A stretch of 64,000 bases of DNA, from the NCBI GenBank assembly GCA_900129675.1, contig FSRD01000002.1:372001-436000 (forward strand), in the 5' to 3' direction. Origin of the DNA: Bradyrhizobium erythrophlei. GTDB lineage: Bacteria; Pseudomonadota; Alphaproteobacteria; Rhizobiales; Xanthobacteraceae. The notes under the pieces were generated by a model that worked only from the letters and a program-made list of their open reading frames with translations, ran no database searches and had not been told where the DNA came from. The position numbers and the translations under genes are program-made. Shown in pieces: positions 25,364-33,365 of the stretch; the stretch's first letter is position 1, and every line of letters begins with the position of its first letter.

Positions 25364-26308
25364 TCAATCGATCCGTACCTTCGCCGAACCCTGTCTTGAC
25401 GCGATCACGACGCCGGCCAGCACCAGCGCATAGCCGACCAGGTGAAACAGCCGTGGCTGTTCGCCGAGCAGCAGGATCGCCATCGCCGAGCCGAACACCG
25501 GCACCAGATGGAAGAACGGCGCGGCGCGGTTCGGGCCGATCAGGGCTATGCCGCGGTTGAAGAACAGATAGGCCAGCGTCGAGGGAAAAATCAGCACATA
25601 GGCCAGCGTCGCCAGCGTCAGGAAATCGAATTTCAGCACCGCCCCGGTCGAATATTCCCAGACAGCAAACGGCAGCAGCATCAGCGCGCCGCAAAAGGTG
25701 GTGAAGGAAATCAGTGATAGCTGATGCGTCAACGGTCGCCGCGGCATCAGCGCCGAATAGAGCGCGAACGACACCAGCGAGGCGCCGAACATTACATCTC
25801 CCTTGTTGAAGGCGATGCCGGCGAGCGCGCCAAAATCGCCGCGCAGGAGGATGGTCAGCACGCCGGCGAGCGAGATCGCGATGCCTGCGAGCTGCGCGCC
25901 GGTCAGCCGCACGCCGAACAGGATCAGCGACCACAGCGCCACGAACAGCGGACCCGACGACTGGATCAGAAGCGCGTTCAGCGCCTGGGTATATTGCATG
26001 GCCCAGTACGAAATCGCGTTGTTGAAGGCAAATCCGATCGCCGACAGCAACAGCATCAGCGGCAGATGGGCGCGCAGCACCGGCCAGTCGCGCTTGAGGT
26101 GCGGCCAGGCGAACGGCAGCAGGATCAGGAAGACGCCGAACCAGCGGATCGTGGTCAGCGTGATCGGCGGCAAATGGTCGCCGACATGGCGCGCCAGTAC
26201 GATATTGCCGGCCCAGAACAGCGAAGTCAGGCTCAGCAGCAGATAGGGCTGGTTGTTGAGCCACCGGATCGGATCGCGGACGGGTGGCGTGGGTGCGGGA
26301 TTGCTCAT
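25364..26308 (-). CDS. EamA-family (DMT) exporter
   Basis: An inner-membrane protein of 314 residues with about ten hydrophobic helices and two EamA repeats: QPYLLLSLTSLFWAGNIVLARHVGD opens the first, INPTLA-like FPSTLAYLFFNRGIALIGPNRAAPFFHLVPVFGSAMAILLLGEQP closes the second. The ATG at 26308 is chosen because the EamA helix begins shortly after. The substrate is unknown (family members export amino acids and metabolites). A paralogue with clearly related sequence along its whole length lies at 30240. Confidence 0.85.
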   Translation of the reverse strand: MSNPAPTPPVRDPIRWLNNQPYLLLSLTSLFWAGNIVLARHVGDHLPPITLTTIRWFGVFLILLPFAWPHLKRDWPVLRAHLPLMLLLSAIGFAFNNAISYWAMQYTQALNALLIQSSGPLFVALWSLILFGVRLTGAQLAGIAISLAGVLTILLRGDFGALAGIAFNKGDVMFGASLVSFALYSALMPRRPLTHQLSLISFTTFCGALMLLPFAVWEYSTGAVLKFDFLTLATLAYVLIFPSTLAYLFFNRGIALIGPNRAAPFFHLVPVFGSAMAILLLGEQPRLFHLVGYALVLAGVVIASRQGSAKVRID

Positions 26309-26407
26309 TGTCTTGCGCCGAGTTGTGCCGGATTTTTGCCGCGAGACAAGTCCCGCACATGCAATGCTACAATGTGCTGAATTCGCGAAGGCTGTCAGGA
26401 GCGCGTC

Positions 26408-26809
26408 ATGGGCGTGGATTTGTTGAATATCAAGGGGCTGAAGGAGCTCGCGCATCAAGGGCCGGTCGTGATGGTGAACCTGATGCGGTTTCGCGAGCGC
26501 TCGCTCGACGGCGACGGCTCGGGCTGGGACGCCTATTTGCGTTACAGCGCGCTGACCGTGCCGATGATCAAGGCGCGCGGCGGCACCTTGTTGTGGACCG
26601 GCGAGGCCAAGGCGGTCGCGCTCGGCGAGCAGAACGGCAATCAATGGGATTATCTGGCGCTGGTGTATTACCCGACCGTCGCTGACTTCATCGACATGAT
26701 GACGTCTTCGGATTACGAAAACCGCTGCGACCCGCATCGCCGCAACGGTTGCGCCGAACACGTGATCATCGCGACGGCGGAGGCGTACAGCAAGTTCAAG
26801 ACAGGCTAG
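26408..26809 (+). CDS. DUF1330 domain protein
   Basis: 133 residues with a ferredoxin-like dimeric alpha/beta-barrel pattern: PVVMVNLMRFRE, YLRYSALTVPMIKARGGTLLWTGEA, WDYLALVYYPTVADFIDMMTSSDY. This is the DUF1330 layout. The function is unknown; relatives are stress-linked small proteins. Its stop overlaps the stop of the convergent TetR gene by four bases. Confidence 0.8.
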   Translation: MGVDLLNIKGLKELAHQGPVVMVNLMRFRERSLDGDGSGWDAYLRYSALTVPMIKARGGTLLWTGEAKAVALGEQNGNQWDYLALVYYPTVADFIDMMTSSDYENRCDPHRRNGCAEHVIIATAEAYSKFKTG

Positions 26810-27414
26810 GACGCCAGCGGCTGCAGTGCCGCGCGGCAGGCCGATTGTACGAGATGGCAGACGTCGTCCACGGAGCGGCCGGGGCTCAGCATCGCGAACA
26901 CGGCGTAGCTCGTGAGCGCAAAGATCGTGTCGACGGCGTCCTGTCGCGCGCGGCGCGATGCGGGTTTTCCGGCGATGCGATCGACAAGGACGCGGACGCC
27001 CCGGCGCCGCCGCTCGTTGCGGTCGATCAGCGCAGCGGCGAATTCGGGATCGGTCGCCATGGCCTCATGGAGCCGGCCGACGGCGGGGTCCCTGTTCCAG
27101 AAAGCGCAGAAGATTTCGACCAGGCGGTCCAGCGCCGCATGCGGGTCAGCGATCGCCATCGCGCCGGCGATCCCTTCGAGGCCGCCCTGGCGCGCGATGT
27201 CGTCGAACACGGCTTCCAGCAATCCCCGCCGCGATCCGAACTGGTTGTAGACGGTCAGCCGCGTCACGCCGGCCGCCTTCGCCACATTGTCCAGCGAGAA
27301 GCTCGAAATGCTCGCATCCTCGCGCAGCGTCCTGGCCGCCGCCTCGATGACGCGGTCGCGCTTTTCCGCCGCGGCCGCGGTCCGAACGGAACTCACATAG
27401 GCGCGTCGTCGCAT
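26806..27414 (-). CDS. TetR/AcrR-family transcriptional regulator
   Basis: 202 residues. The N-terminal HTH region is RDRVIEAAARTLREDASISSFSLDNVAKAAGVTRLTVYNQFGSRRGLLEAVFDD, with the canonical TVYNQFGSR recognition helix. A helical ligand-binding domain follows. It is divergent from the membrane protein at 27487; the 72-bp gap contains a 31-bp palindrome, a strong operator candidate. It very likely represses itself and that gene. The ligand is unknown. Confidence 0.88.
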   Translation of the reverse strand: MRRRAYVSSVRTAAAAEKRDRVIEAAARTLREDASISSFSLDNVAKAAGVTRLTVYNQFGSRRGLLEAVFDDIARQGGLEGIAGAMAIADPHAALDRLVEIFCAFWNRDPAVGRLHEAMATDPEFAAALIDRNERRRRGVRVLVDRIAGKPASRRARQDAVDTIFALTSYAVFAMLSPGRSVDDVCHLVQSACRAALQPLAS

Positions 27415-27430
27415 CCGCCATCCTTTTGAC

Positions 27431-27461
27431 TAATTAAATATACATAGTGTATATTGAATTA
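27431..27461. promoter_or_regulatory. Palindromic operator between tetR and its divergent neighbour
   Basis: A 31-base palindrome centred on 27446 with 13 of 15 pairs complementary. The inner arms are AATATACA-TAG-TGTATATT (27437-27455) and the outer arms are TAATT / AATTA. It is strikingly AT-rich in a GC-rich genome, is centred between the two divergent genes, and has the size of a TetR dimer-pair site. The AT-rich sequence probably overlaps the -10 elements of one or both promoters. Confidence 0.75.
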
Positions 27462-27486
27462 CATCGACCATTCCGAAAGCGGTGTC

Positions 27487-27891
27487 ATGCAGATCGTACT
27501 CATCATAGCCTTGTCCCTTCACGTGTTGTCATCGGTGTTCTGGGCGGGATCGAGCTTTACGCTGGCGCGTACCGGCGGTGTCGGCGGCGAGCAGCTGTTC
27601 CGGCCGCAAATGGGGGCGGCGGTGATCGCGGTCCTGACCGGTGGCTATCTCGGCCATCTGGTCCATGAGGGGGCATTCGCTACACCTGAGAAAATCCTTG
27701 CGGCAGGCGCGCTCGCCGCGCTGGTCGCTGCCGGTGTGCAAGGCTTGATCGGCGGCCGCGCGATCAGAAGCCTGTGCAGCGGGATGGCCGACGAGGCCGC
27801 CGCACGCTCACGCATCGCGACCGCCCAGCGCCTCGCCGCCGCGCTGCTCGCGGTGACCGCCATCTGCATGGGAGCGGCGCGCTATGCGTGA
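27487..27891 (+). CDS. Small multi-pass membrane protein, possible TetR target
   Basis: 134 residues with about four hydrophobic helices: VLIIALSLHVLSSVFWAGSSFTLA, MGAAVIAVLTGGYLGHLV, ILAAGALAALVAAGVQGLIGG, LAAALLAVTAICMGAARYA. The first helix, with its His and Trp (HVLSSVFWAG), recalls CopD/DUF2269-type membrane proteins, but I cannot assign a family firmly. The ATG at 27487 is preferred over TTG 27454, which lies inside the operator palindrome. Regulation by the adjacent TetR is inferred from layout. Confidence 0.65.
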   Translation: MQIVLIIALSLHVLSSVFWAGSSFTLARTGGVGGEQLFRPQMGAAVIAVLTGGYLGHLVHEGAFATPEKILAAGALAALVAAGVQGLIGGRAIRSLCSGMADEAAARSRIATAQRLAAALLAVTAICMGAARYA

Positions 27892-27945
27892 GGGCGATGC
27901 GATTTGGATTATCCTCGATTGAACGATAGCGCGAAGCTGAATCAC

Positions 27946-28075
27946 CTCGCCCCGCTTGCGGGGAGAGGTCGAAATTCAAGCGCAGCTTGAATTTCGGGAT
28001 GAGGGGGACTCTCGACCAGCGAGCCCGTCGAGAGTCCCCCTCATCCCGACCTTCTCCCCGCAAGCGGGGAGAAGG
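27946..28075. repeat. Nested palindromic repeat cluster between convergent genes
   Basis: Four stacked palindromes: CCCCGCTTGCGGGG (27950-27963); GAAATTCAAGC-GCA-GCTTGAATTTC (27971-27995); a perfect 22-bp inverted repeat with arms 27995-28016 and 28027-28048; and CCTTCTCCCCGC-AA-GCGGGGAGAAGG (28050-28075). The ends share the CTCCCCGCAAGCGGGGAG core seen at 20691. The cluster lies between convergent genes and is likely a BIME-type mosaic with terminator activity. Confidence 0.75.
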
Positions 28076-28083
28076 AGAAGAGC

Positions 28084-29313
28084 CTAAAACTTCCGGACCA
28101 GATCCGGCGTGATCTCGCCGATGCTGCGGATGCCGAGCAGCGCCAGGTCGCGGTCGATCTCGGCGTGGAGCAGGTTGATGGCACGCCGCACGCCTGCTTC
28201 ACCGCCGGCGATCGCCGCATAGAGGAACGGCCGGCCGACCCAGACGAAATCGGCGCCGAGCGCCAGCGCCTTGATCACGTCGGTGCCGCGGCGGATGCCG
28301 CCGTCGAGCATCACCGTCATGCCGTTGGCAAGCGCGGCGATCTCCGGCAGGGTACGCAACGCCGACATCGCATAGTCGAGCTGGCGGCCGCCATGGTTGG
28401 AGACCATCACGCCGTCGACGCCGCTCTCGCGCGCGATGCGCGCGTCCGCGGGCGAGACGATCCCCTTGACAACGAGCTTGCCGGTCCAGCGCTTGCGGAT
28501 CAGTTCGACATGCTTCCAGGCAAGCTGGTCGCGGTGGCCGATATTGCGCATCAGGTTTTTCGACAGCACCGGCGGGCCGCGCTTGGCGTCCATGTTCTCG
28601 AAATGCGGCATGCCGTGATTGATCACGGTGCGTGCCCAGGTGCCGAACAGCCAGTGCGGGTGGGTGACCGTATCCCAGGCTACCTGCGGCGTGATCGCGA
28701 GCGGCACCTGAAAGCCGTTACGGATATTGTTTTCGCGGTTCGGCGGCACCGGCACGTCGGCGGTGACGACGAAGGTGTCGTAGCCGGCCGCGGCAACGCG
28801 ATCGACCAGCGGTTCGATGCGCGCGGGCAGGCCCGCCAGATAGGCCTGATACCACGCGGCCGGATTTTCGCGGCGCACATCCTCGAGCGTAATCAGCGAG
28901 GAAGCCGAGAGGATCATCGGCAAATTGGTTGCGGCGGCGGCGCGGGTCAGCACGATGTCGCCGCGATAGGCGCACAGCGCCGACGAGCCCATCGGCGGAA
29001 TGCCGAACGGGGAGGCGTAGGTCTTGCCGAACAGGGTCGTGGTCTGGTTGCGGCCGGAGACGTCGTTGAGCACGCGCGGCACGAAGCCGTATTCGTCGAA
29101 GGCATTTCGGTTGTCGCGCATCGCAGCATCGGTCTCGGCGCCGCCCGAGATGTAGCCGTACAGGAATTTCGGCAGTCGCCGCCGCGCCGTCGCCTCGAAA
29201 TCGTCGAGCGAAAGATAGCGCTTCAGGGCGCGCGGAACCGCGCTCCTGGCGCGGTTCACGATGGCTGGCGGATCGGATGTCACAGTGGTTTTGTCGAGGG
29301 TTTTGTCGAGCAC
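28084..29313 (-). CDS. FMN-dependent 2-hydroxyacid oxidase
   Basis: 409 residues of the same TIM-barrel flavoprotein family as the gene at 7795, with a longer N-terminus. Signatures are KFLYGYISGGAETDAAMRDNRNAFDEYGFVPRVL, PFGIPPMGSSALCAYRGDIVLTRAAAATNLPMILSASS, the active-site block GVMVSNHGGRQLDYAMSALRTLPEI and VMLDGGIRRGTDVIKALALGADFVWVGRPFLYA. Substrate could be lactate, glycolate or mandelate; the sequence does not discriminate. It reads away from the MlaD-like gene upstream on the same strand, 42 bp apart, so both could be co-transcribed. Confidence 0.85.
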   Translation of the reverse strand: MLDKTLDKTTVTSDPPAIVNRARSAVPRALKRYLSLDDFEATARRRLPKFLYGYISGGAETDAAMRDNRNAFDEYGFVPRVLNDVSGRNQTTTLFGKTYASPFGIPPMGSSALCAYRGDIVLTRAAAATNLPMILSASSLITLEDVRRENPAAWYQAYLAGLPARIEPLVDRVAAAGYDTFVVTADVPVPPNRENNIRNGFQVPLAITPQVAWDTVTHPHWLFGTWARTVINHGMPHFENMDAKRGPPVLSKNLMRNIGHRDQLAWKHVELIRKRWTGKLVVKGIVSPADARIARESGVDGVMVSNHGGRQLDYAMSALRTLPEIAALANGMTVMLDGGIRRGTDVIKALALGADFVWVGRPFLYAAIAGGEAGVRRAINLLHAEIDRDLALLGIRSIGEITPDLVRKF

Positions 29314-29355
29314 GTCGGGCGCTTTCGTTATTTTTGCTTGTCGGCGGGGTGCACG

Positions 29356-30165
29356 TTAGCGTCTACCGCCGCGGCCGCCAAGTTTCTGGTCGGCCTTGTT
29401 GATGGACTGGCTGATGTCGCCGAGCATCTTTCTCGTGTCGGCCATCAGGGCGCCGGACTTCCTGTCAAAACTCTCGATCAATTCGCGCAGCGAAATCACG
29501 GTCGGAAGCAGTTCGCCGCCATATTTGTCGCTGCCGAGATTCTTCAGGAACGCCTCGGTCTTGGCCATCCCTGAGTCCGCCGCGTCGACGCCGGATACCG
29601 CGGCGTCGATGATCTCGGTGATGCTTTGGCTGTTGCTGGAAAGCTGTGCGGTAAACGACTCGAAATTATGCAGCGTGTCCTTGATCGCGACTTCGTTGTC
29701 GGCGATGACCTTGTCGACATTGCGCAGCGCCACGCGGATCTTCTCCTGCATGCCCATCGTGCCTTCCGGATCGGCGGTCAATTCGGGGATGCCGTCCGGG
29801 CCCGCCGGCGGCGGCGGCGCGTCGGCCGAGCCGCCGGTGAAGGAAATCGCGGCGATGCCGGTGAGCCCCTGGAATTCCAGCCCGACCTGGCTATCCCGGT
29901 GGATCGGCGTATTGCTGTCGATCCGCGTCATCGCGATCACGCGATGATGGTCGAGTTTCAGCGACACCACTTCGCCGACGCGGACGCCGGCGAAATTCAC
30001 GCTGCTGCCCTTGCGCACGCCGGACGCCGAGCCTTCGAAGATCACCCGAAACGGCGTTTCGCCCTTGAGGCCGGCGTATTTCCGATAGCCGAGCCAGCCG
30101 CCGAGCGAGCCGGCGATCAATGCCAGCGTCAGGGTTCCGATCATCAGATTGCTGGCGCGCGCCAT
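29356..30165 (-). CDS. MlaD/MCE-domain lipid-transport protein
   Basis: 269 residues. An N-terminal membrane anchor (NLMIGTLTLALIAGSLGGWLGYR) is followed by the MCE domain (FRVIFEGSASGVRKGSSVNFAGVRVGEVVSLKLD, GLEFQGLTGIAAISFTGG) and a long C-terminal helical region (VALRNVDKVIADNEVAIKDTLHNFESF...LMADTRKMLGDISQSINKADQ). That is the architecture of the periplasmic substrate-binding component of Mla/Mce-type phospholipid importers. The frame is open much further upstream, but only the part from the ATG at 30165 looks like a protein; upstream it is antisense to nothing useful and overlaps the EamA gene. No MlaE or MlaF partner lies beside it. Confidence 0.8.
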   Translation of the reverse strand: MARASNLMIGTLTLALIAGSLGGWLGYRKYAGLKGETPFRVIFEGSASGVRKGSSVNFAGVRVGEVVSLKLDHHRVIAMTRIDSNTPIHRDSQVGLEFQGLTGIAAISFTGGSADAPPPPAGPDGIPELTADPEGTMGMQEKIRVALRNVDKVIADNEVAIKDTLHNFESFTAQLSSNSQSITEIIDAAVSGVDAADSGMAKTEAFLKNLGSDKYGGELLPTVISLRELIESFDRKSGALMADTRKMLGDISQSINKADQKLGGRGGRR

Positions 30166-30239
30166 CTCAAGACCTTTGCGAAGCGGGGTCAAGAGATAGC
30201 GGATTTGCCGCCATGAGTCACCGCGAAGCAGGCGCCCGA

Positions 30240-31169
30240 TCAGGCGGTTTTGGGCTTCCGCGACGCCGCGAAGACGCCCGTCAGCACCAGTGCGAAGCCG
30301 ATGAAATGGAAGGCCTGCGGATGCTCGCCGAGAAAGACGATCGACATCACGGTCCCGAACACCGGCACCACGTGAAAGAACGGCGCGGCGCGGTTTGCGC
30401 CGATCAACTGCACGCCGCGATTGAAGCAGAGATAGGCCAGCGTCGAGGGAAACAGCGCGACATAGGCCAGCGTCAGCAGGTTCGCGGTATCGATCTGCAT
30501 CACCGGGCGCGCGTACAGTTCCCAGATGAACAGCGGGATCAGGCACGCCGCGCCGCAGCCGAAGGTGAAGCCGACGAACGACAGGCCATGGATCTGCGGG
30601 CGCTTCAGCGTCAGCACCGAATAGAGCGCGAAGATCGCCAGCGCCACGGTGAAGATCAGGTCGCCCTTGTTGAACGCGATGTTCGACAGCGTGGTCAGGT
30701 CGCCATGCAGCAGGATCACCAGCACGCCGGCCAGCGACAGCAGAACGCCGCAGGCCTGCGCCAGCGTCAGCCGTATGCCGAGCAGGATCAACGACCACAG
30801 GGCCACGATCAGCGGTGCGGCCGACTGCAGCAGCAGCGTGTTCAGCGCCTGGGTGTGCTCGAGCGCCCAATATTGCAGGGTATTGAAGGCGGCGACCCCG
30901 GTGAGGGAGAGCACGATCATGGTGCCGAGACGACCGCGGATCGCGGCCCAGTCGCGCACCAGATGCTTCCAGGCAAAGGGAAGAATCAGCAGAAACGCCA
31001 GCGACCAGCGCAGGAACGACAGCGTCACCGGGGGAATATGTCCGGCGGCGAGGCGGCCGACGATGGCGTTGCCGGCCCAGCACATCGCGGTGATGCAAAG
31101 CAGCAGATAAGGCTGGTTGGCGATCCAGCTTCCGGCAGCACTGCGCGAGGCGGGTTCGATGGCAGACAT
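30240..31169 (-). CDS. EamA-family (DMT) exporter, second paralogue
   Basis: 309 residues, about ten membrane helices, related over its full length to the gene at 25364: QPYLLLCITAMCWAGNAIVGRLAAGHIPPVTLSFLRW, HTQALNTLLLQSAAPLIVALWSLILLGIRLT, SNIAFNKGDLIF and FPSTLAYLCFNRGVQLIGANRAAPFFHVVPVFGTVMSIVFLGE. By eye roughly half the residues are shared. The ATG at 31169 gives a short cytosolic lead before helix 1. The substrate is unknown. The two paralogues are separated by 4 kb on the same strand, suggesting an old local duplication. Confidence 0.85.
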   Translation of the reverse strand: MSAIEPASRSAAGSWIANQPYLLLCITAMCWAGNAIVGRLAAGHIPPVTLSFLRWSLAFLLILPFAWKHLVRDWAAIRGRLGTMIVLSLTGVAAFNTLQYWALEHTQALNTLLLQSAAPLIVALWSLILLGIRLTLAQACGVLLSLAGVLVILLHGDLTTLSNIAFNKGDLIFTVALAIFALYSVLTLKRPQIHGLSFVGFTFGCGAACLIPLFIWELYARPVMQIDTANLLTLAYVALFPSTLAYLCFNRGVQLIGANRAAPFFHVVPVFGTVMSIVFLGEHPQAFHFIGFALVLTGVFAASRKPKTA

Positions 31170-31330
31170 TCGCGAAAGGCCCGGTTCATGACGCCGCGGC
31201 CCGCCCGGCACAGACGCCAGGCCGGAAGGTTCGCCCGGCCTGCGTCACAGACACGGATTTTCGACATTCATCAATGGCGGAGATGCATCGCGACCATGCG
31301 CGAAGCCCGATCCAGCCTGAAACCGCAGCG

Positions 31331-31705
31331 CTAGCCCGCATCTCCGGGGCTGCGTCCCGCGCATGTCGCAAGCTGCTCGGCGAGATACACCAACATCCGC
31401 TGGGCACGTGGATCGCGCAGTTCGCAGAACGCCCGCAGCAGCCGCAATTCGAACAGCGATTGCTGCGATCCCCAACCCTCGGGCGATGAGGGCGCGGCTT
31501 TTTCCGGTCGGGCCGGGAGACCAAGCGCGGCGGCGACCTCGGCCAGCCGGCCGGCGTCCGGCGCGGCCGGCCTGTCGCCGTTTTTCGCCGGCGACTGAAA
31601 CGCCGCCTCCAGCAATTCGGCAAGATCGGCTTGCGAAAGCCCGATCTCGCGCAATCGCGCTCTGATCAACCGGTCGGTTTGCGCATCGGTCGGGTTGCCC
31701 GTCAT
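31331..31705 (-). CDS. Small helix-turn-helix protein
   Basis: 124 residues. The N-terminal TDRLIRARLREIGLSQADLAELLEAAF looks like an XRE-type helix-turn-helix (LSQADLAELL), followed by a linker and a second helical part (LRLLRAFCELRDPRAQRMLVYLAEQLA). A DNA-binding regulatory role is plausible but unproved, because the recognition helix is not clearly complete. It stands alone, upstream of EamA on the same strand with 161 bp between. Confidence 0.6.
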   Translation of the reverse strand: MTGNPTDAQTDRLIRARLREIGLSQADLAELLEAAFQSPAKNGDRPAAPDAGRLAEVAAALGLPARPEKAAPSSPEGWGSQQSLFELRLLRAFCELRDPRAQRMLVYLAEQLATCAGRSPGDAG

Positions 31706-31854
31706 CGACGCGTTCCGCGCATCATTTCAAACGTTCGCATGCCAATCACCCGTCTAACCTCCCTCTATTGTTGCCAGAAATGGGACGATCTCACAATCAA
31801 AGGACGTAAATCGACTGGAACCCAACCTGAACATGTTCCGCCGGCGCGCGGGGC

Positions 31855-32628
31855 TCACAGGTCGATGATCCCGAGCGCGATGCTCTTTGCGACCCCGTGC
31901 GTCTTGTTCGACGCATCGAGCTTGCGCAGCGCCTGCTTGATGAAGCCCTCGACGGTCTCCGGCGAAATCCCGAGGATCTGCGCGGTATCGGCAACCGTCT
32001 TGCCGCGCGCGGCCCAGGCCATCACTTCCTTCTCGCGCGCCGTGAGCTGGATCGCCGCCGCCTCGTTGGACGGTCGCAAAATGGTCGGCGCGTTGCGCTG
32101 ATCGCGGTTGACGATATCCATCGCCCGCTGCACCCAGTAGATCATCAAAAGATGCAGCTCATTGCGGTGGCAGGTGAACAGTTTTTGAAACCAGCGCGGC
32201 TCGTCTTCCCAGAAGAACACGGTCGAACTGGAGTGGATGGCGCCGAGCCGGTCGCGATAGTGAAACGGCACCACGAATCCTTCCTTGAAGCCATACTCGC
32301 GGGCGGCATCCATCGTCCTCACTTCGGGCGGCCGCTTTCTTCCCTGCCGTTCCGGCAGTTTGAGGCTGCCCCAGTGGAATGGCGTATTGGTCCGCCGCGA
32401 CCGCGCCAAAGCGGGGTCGCTGCGGACAAAATCGTTCTGGATGTAGGTGCGCTCCCACGCCGGCGGGAATGTGCCGATGTAGTAGGGCAGATCGAGTTCG
32501 GGTCTGCCGACGTCGACGAAGGCGAAGCCTGAAAATCCGTAGTCCTGGACAATGCGATGCAGCGACACGCGGAGTTCGTCCATCGTATCCGATGACTCGA
32601 TAGCGGAGATCGCTTCTTCCAGAACCAT
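31855..32628 (-). CDS. LuxR-type acyl-homoserine-lactone receptor/regulator
   Basis: 257 residues. The N-terminal autoinducer-binding domain carries the ligand-pocket set of the TraR/LuxR family at the expected spacing: Trp58, Tyr62, Asp71, Pro72 and Trp86 (FPPAWERTYIQNDF, SDPALARSRR, PFHWG). The C-terminal GerE helix-turn-helix is LTAREKEVMAWAARGKTVADTAQILGISPETVEGFIKQALRKL. I use the ATG at 32628; an in-frame GTG at 32661 would add 11 residues and lies beyond a palindrome. The gene is divergent from the cognate synthase, 80 bp away. Bradyrhizobium relatives (BjaR, BraR) respond to branched-chain or aryl-HSLs, but the signal used here cannot be read from the sequence. Confidence 0.9.
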   Translation of the reverse strand: MVLEEAISAIESSDTMDELRVSLHRIVQDYGFSGFAFVDVGRPELDLPYYIGTFPPAWERTYIQNDFVRSDPALARSRRTNTPFHWGSLKLPERQGRKRPPEVRTMDAAREYGFKEGFVVPFHYRDRLGAIHSSSTVFFWEDEPRWFQKLFTCHRNELHLLMIYWVQRAMDIVNRDQRNAPTILRPSNEAAAIQLTAREKEVMAWAARGKTVADTAQILGISPETVEGFIKQALRKLDASNKTHGVAKSIALGIIDL

Positions 32629-32632
32629 TTTA

Positions 32633-32651
32633 CTAAAACCCCCGGTTTTAG
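32633..32651. promoter_or_regulatory. lux-box-like palindrome in the luxR-luxI gap
   Basis: A perfect 8-bp inverted repeat with a 3-base centre, CTAAAACC-CCC-GGTTTTAG, 19 bp in all, which is the size of a lux box. It ends 5 bases before the luxR ATG and its centre lies 67 bases before the luxI ATG. On the luxR side it also contains the GGGGG that would be the ribosome site, so binding or folding here could damp luxR. Confidence 0.6.
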
Positions 32652-32678
32652 GGGGTATCACAATTTCCGGTTTCTGTT

Positions 32679-32699
32679 CCAGATGATCCCGTCATCTGG
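32679..32699. promoter_or_regulatory. Second palindrome just upstream of luxI
   Basis: CCAGATGA-TCCCG-TCATCTGG, a perfect 8-bp inverted repeat with a 5-base centre. It ends just before the AGAAAGGAC ribosome site of luxI. It is either a second regulator site or a 5'-UTR hairpin controlling translation of the synthase. Confidence 0.55.
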
Positions 32700-32708
32700 A
32701 GAAAGGAC

Positions 32709-33365
32709 ATGTCGCATCCGCTCGACCGGTACCGTGCTTTGATCACCACCGAGGAGCTCGACCCTGCCGATGTGCAGGCCATGTTCCGGCTCCGCAAGCG
32801 GCTGTTCGTCGATCAATGCGGCTGGATGCTGTCGACCGTCGGCGATCTCGAACGCGACCAGTTCGATGCCTGGTACACCGAGCACTGCCTGCTGTTTTGC
32901 GGACCCGATCTGGTCGGCGGATTCCGGGCGATCCGGACCGACTACCCCTATCTGACCCAGTCGATCTTTCCCCAGCTCGCGGTCCGGCGCTTTCCCAACC
33001 GGCGGGACGTCTGGGAAATCAGCCGGTTTGGCGTCTTGCCGGTCGCGGCCGAGGCGCGCTCGACGCGGCTGAACTACGCGCTGATGTTCCGCTTTGCGGA
33101 ACTGCGCGGCGCCGCGGCCCTGGTCGCGATGGCCGACCTTGGCTACGAGCGCTTCCTGCAGCGGATGGATATCCGCACCCGCCGCTTCGGCCCGCCGCAG
33201 ATGATCGGCGTCGACAGCCGGGGCCGCCCGCTCACCGCGCTCGCCGGCGAGATTCCGATCAACGAAACCGACAATCCCGGCCTGCACAAATTCCTCCATC
33301 TTGGACGGCAACTGGAGATCCACGATGCCACACATGTTCTCGGACGTTCGAGCATTTCGGCGTGA
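32709..33365 (+). CDS. LuxI-type acyl-homoserine-lactone synthase
   Basis: 218 residues; makes a homoserine-lactone signal from S-adenosylmethionine and an acyl donor. The invariant N-terminal residues of the family are present at the correct spacing: Arg29, Phe33 and Trp39 (RLRKRLFVDQCGW), Asp50 and Asp53 (ERDQFD), then GGFRAIRT, and the WEISRFGV block with Glu, Ser and Arg. In Bradyrhizobium and Rhodopseudomonas several LuxI relatives use acyl- or aryl-CoA instead of acyl-ACP, so the signal may be unusual; this is inference. Its last 41 bases overlap the start of the P450 gene. The LuxR partner is divergent. Confidence 0.92.
   Translation: MSHPLDRYRALITTEELDPADVQAMFRLRKRLFVDQCGWMLSTVGDLERDQFDAWYTEHCLLFCGPDLVGGFRAIRTDYPYLTQSIFPQLAVRRFPNRRDVWEISRFGVLPVAAEARSTRLNYALMFRFAELRGAAALVAMADLGYERFLQRMDIRTRRFGPPQMIGVDSRGRPLTALAGEIPINETDNPGLHKFLHLGRQLEIHDATHVLGRSSISA

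Noticed and set aside
28165..29574. 469-codon plus-strand frame opposite the FMN oxidase
   Set aside because: Antisense shadow of the oxidase and MlaD-like genes.
30166..31098. Upstream extension of the MlaD-like frame to 580 codons
   Set aside because: The extra part lies within the EamA gene in another frame and is Arg/Ala-rich noise; the MCE protein starts naturally at 30165 with its membrane anchor.
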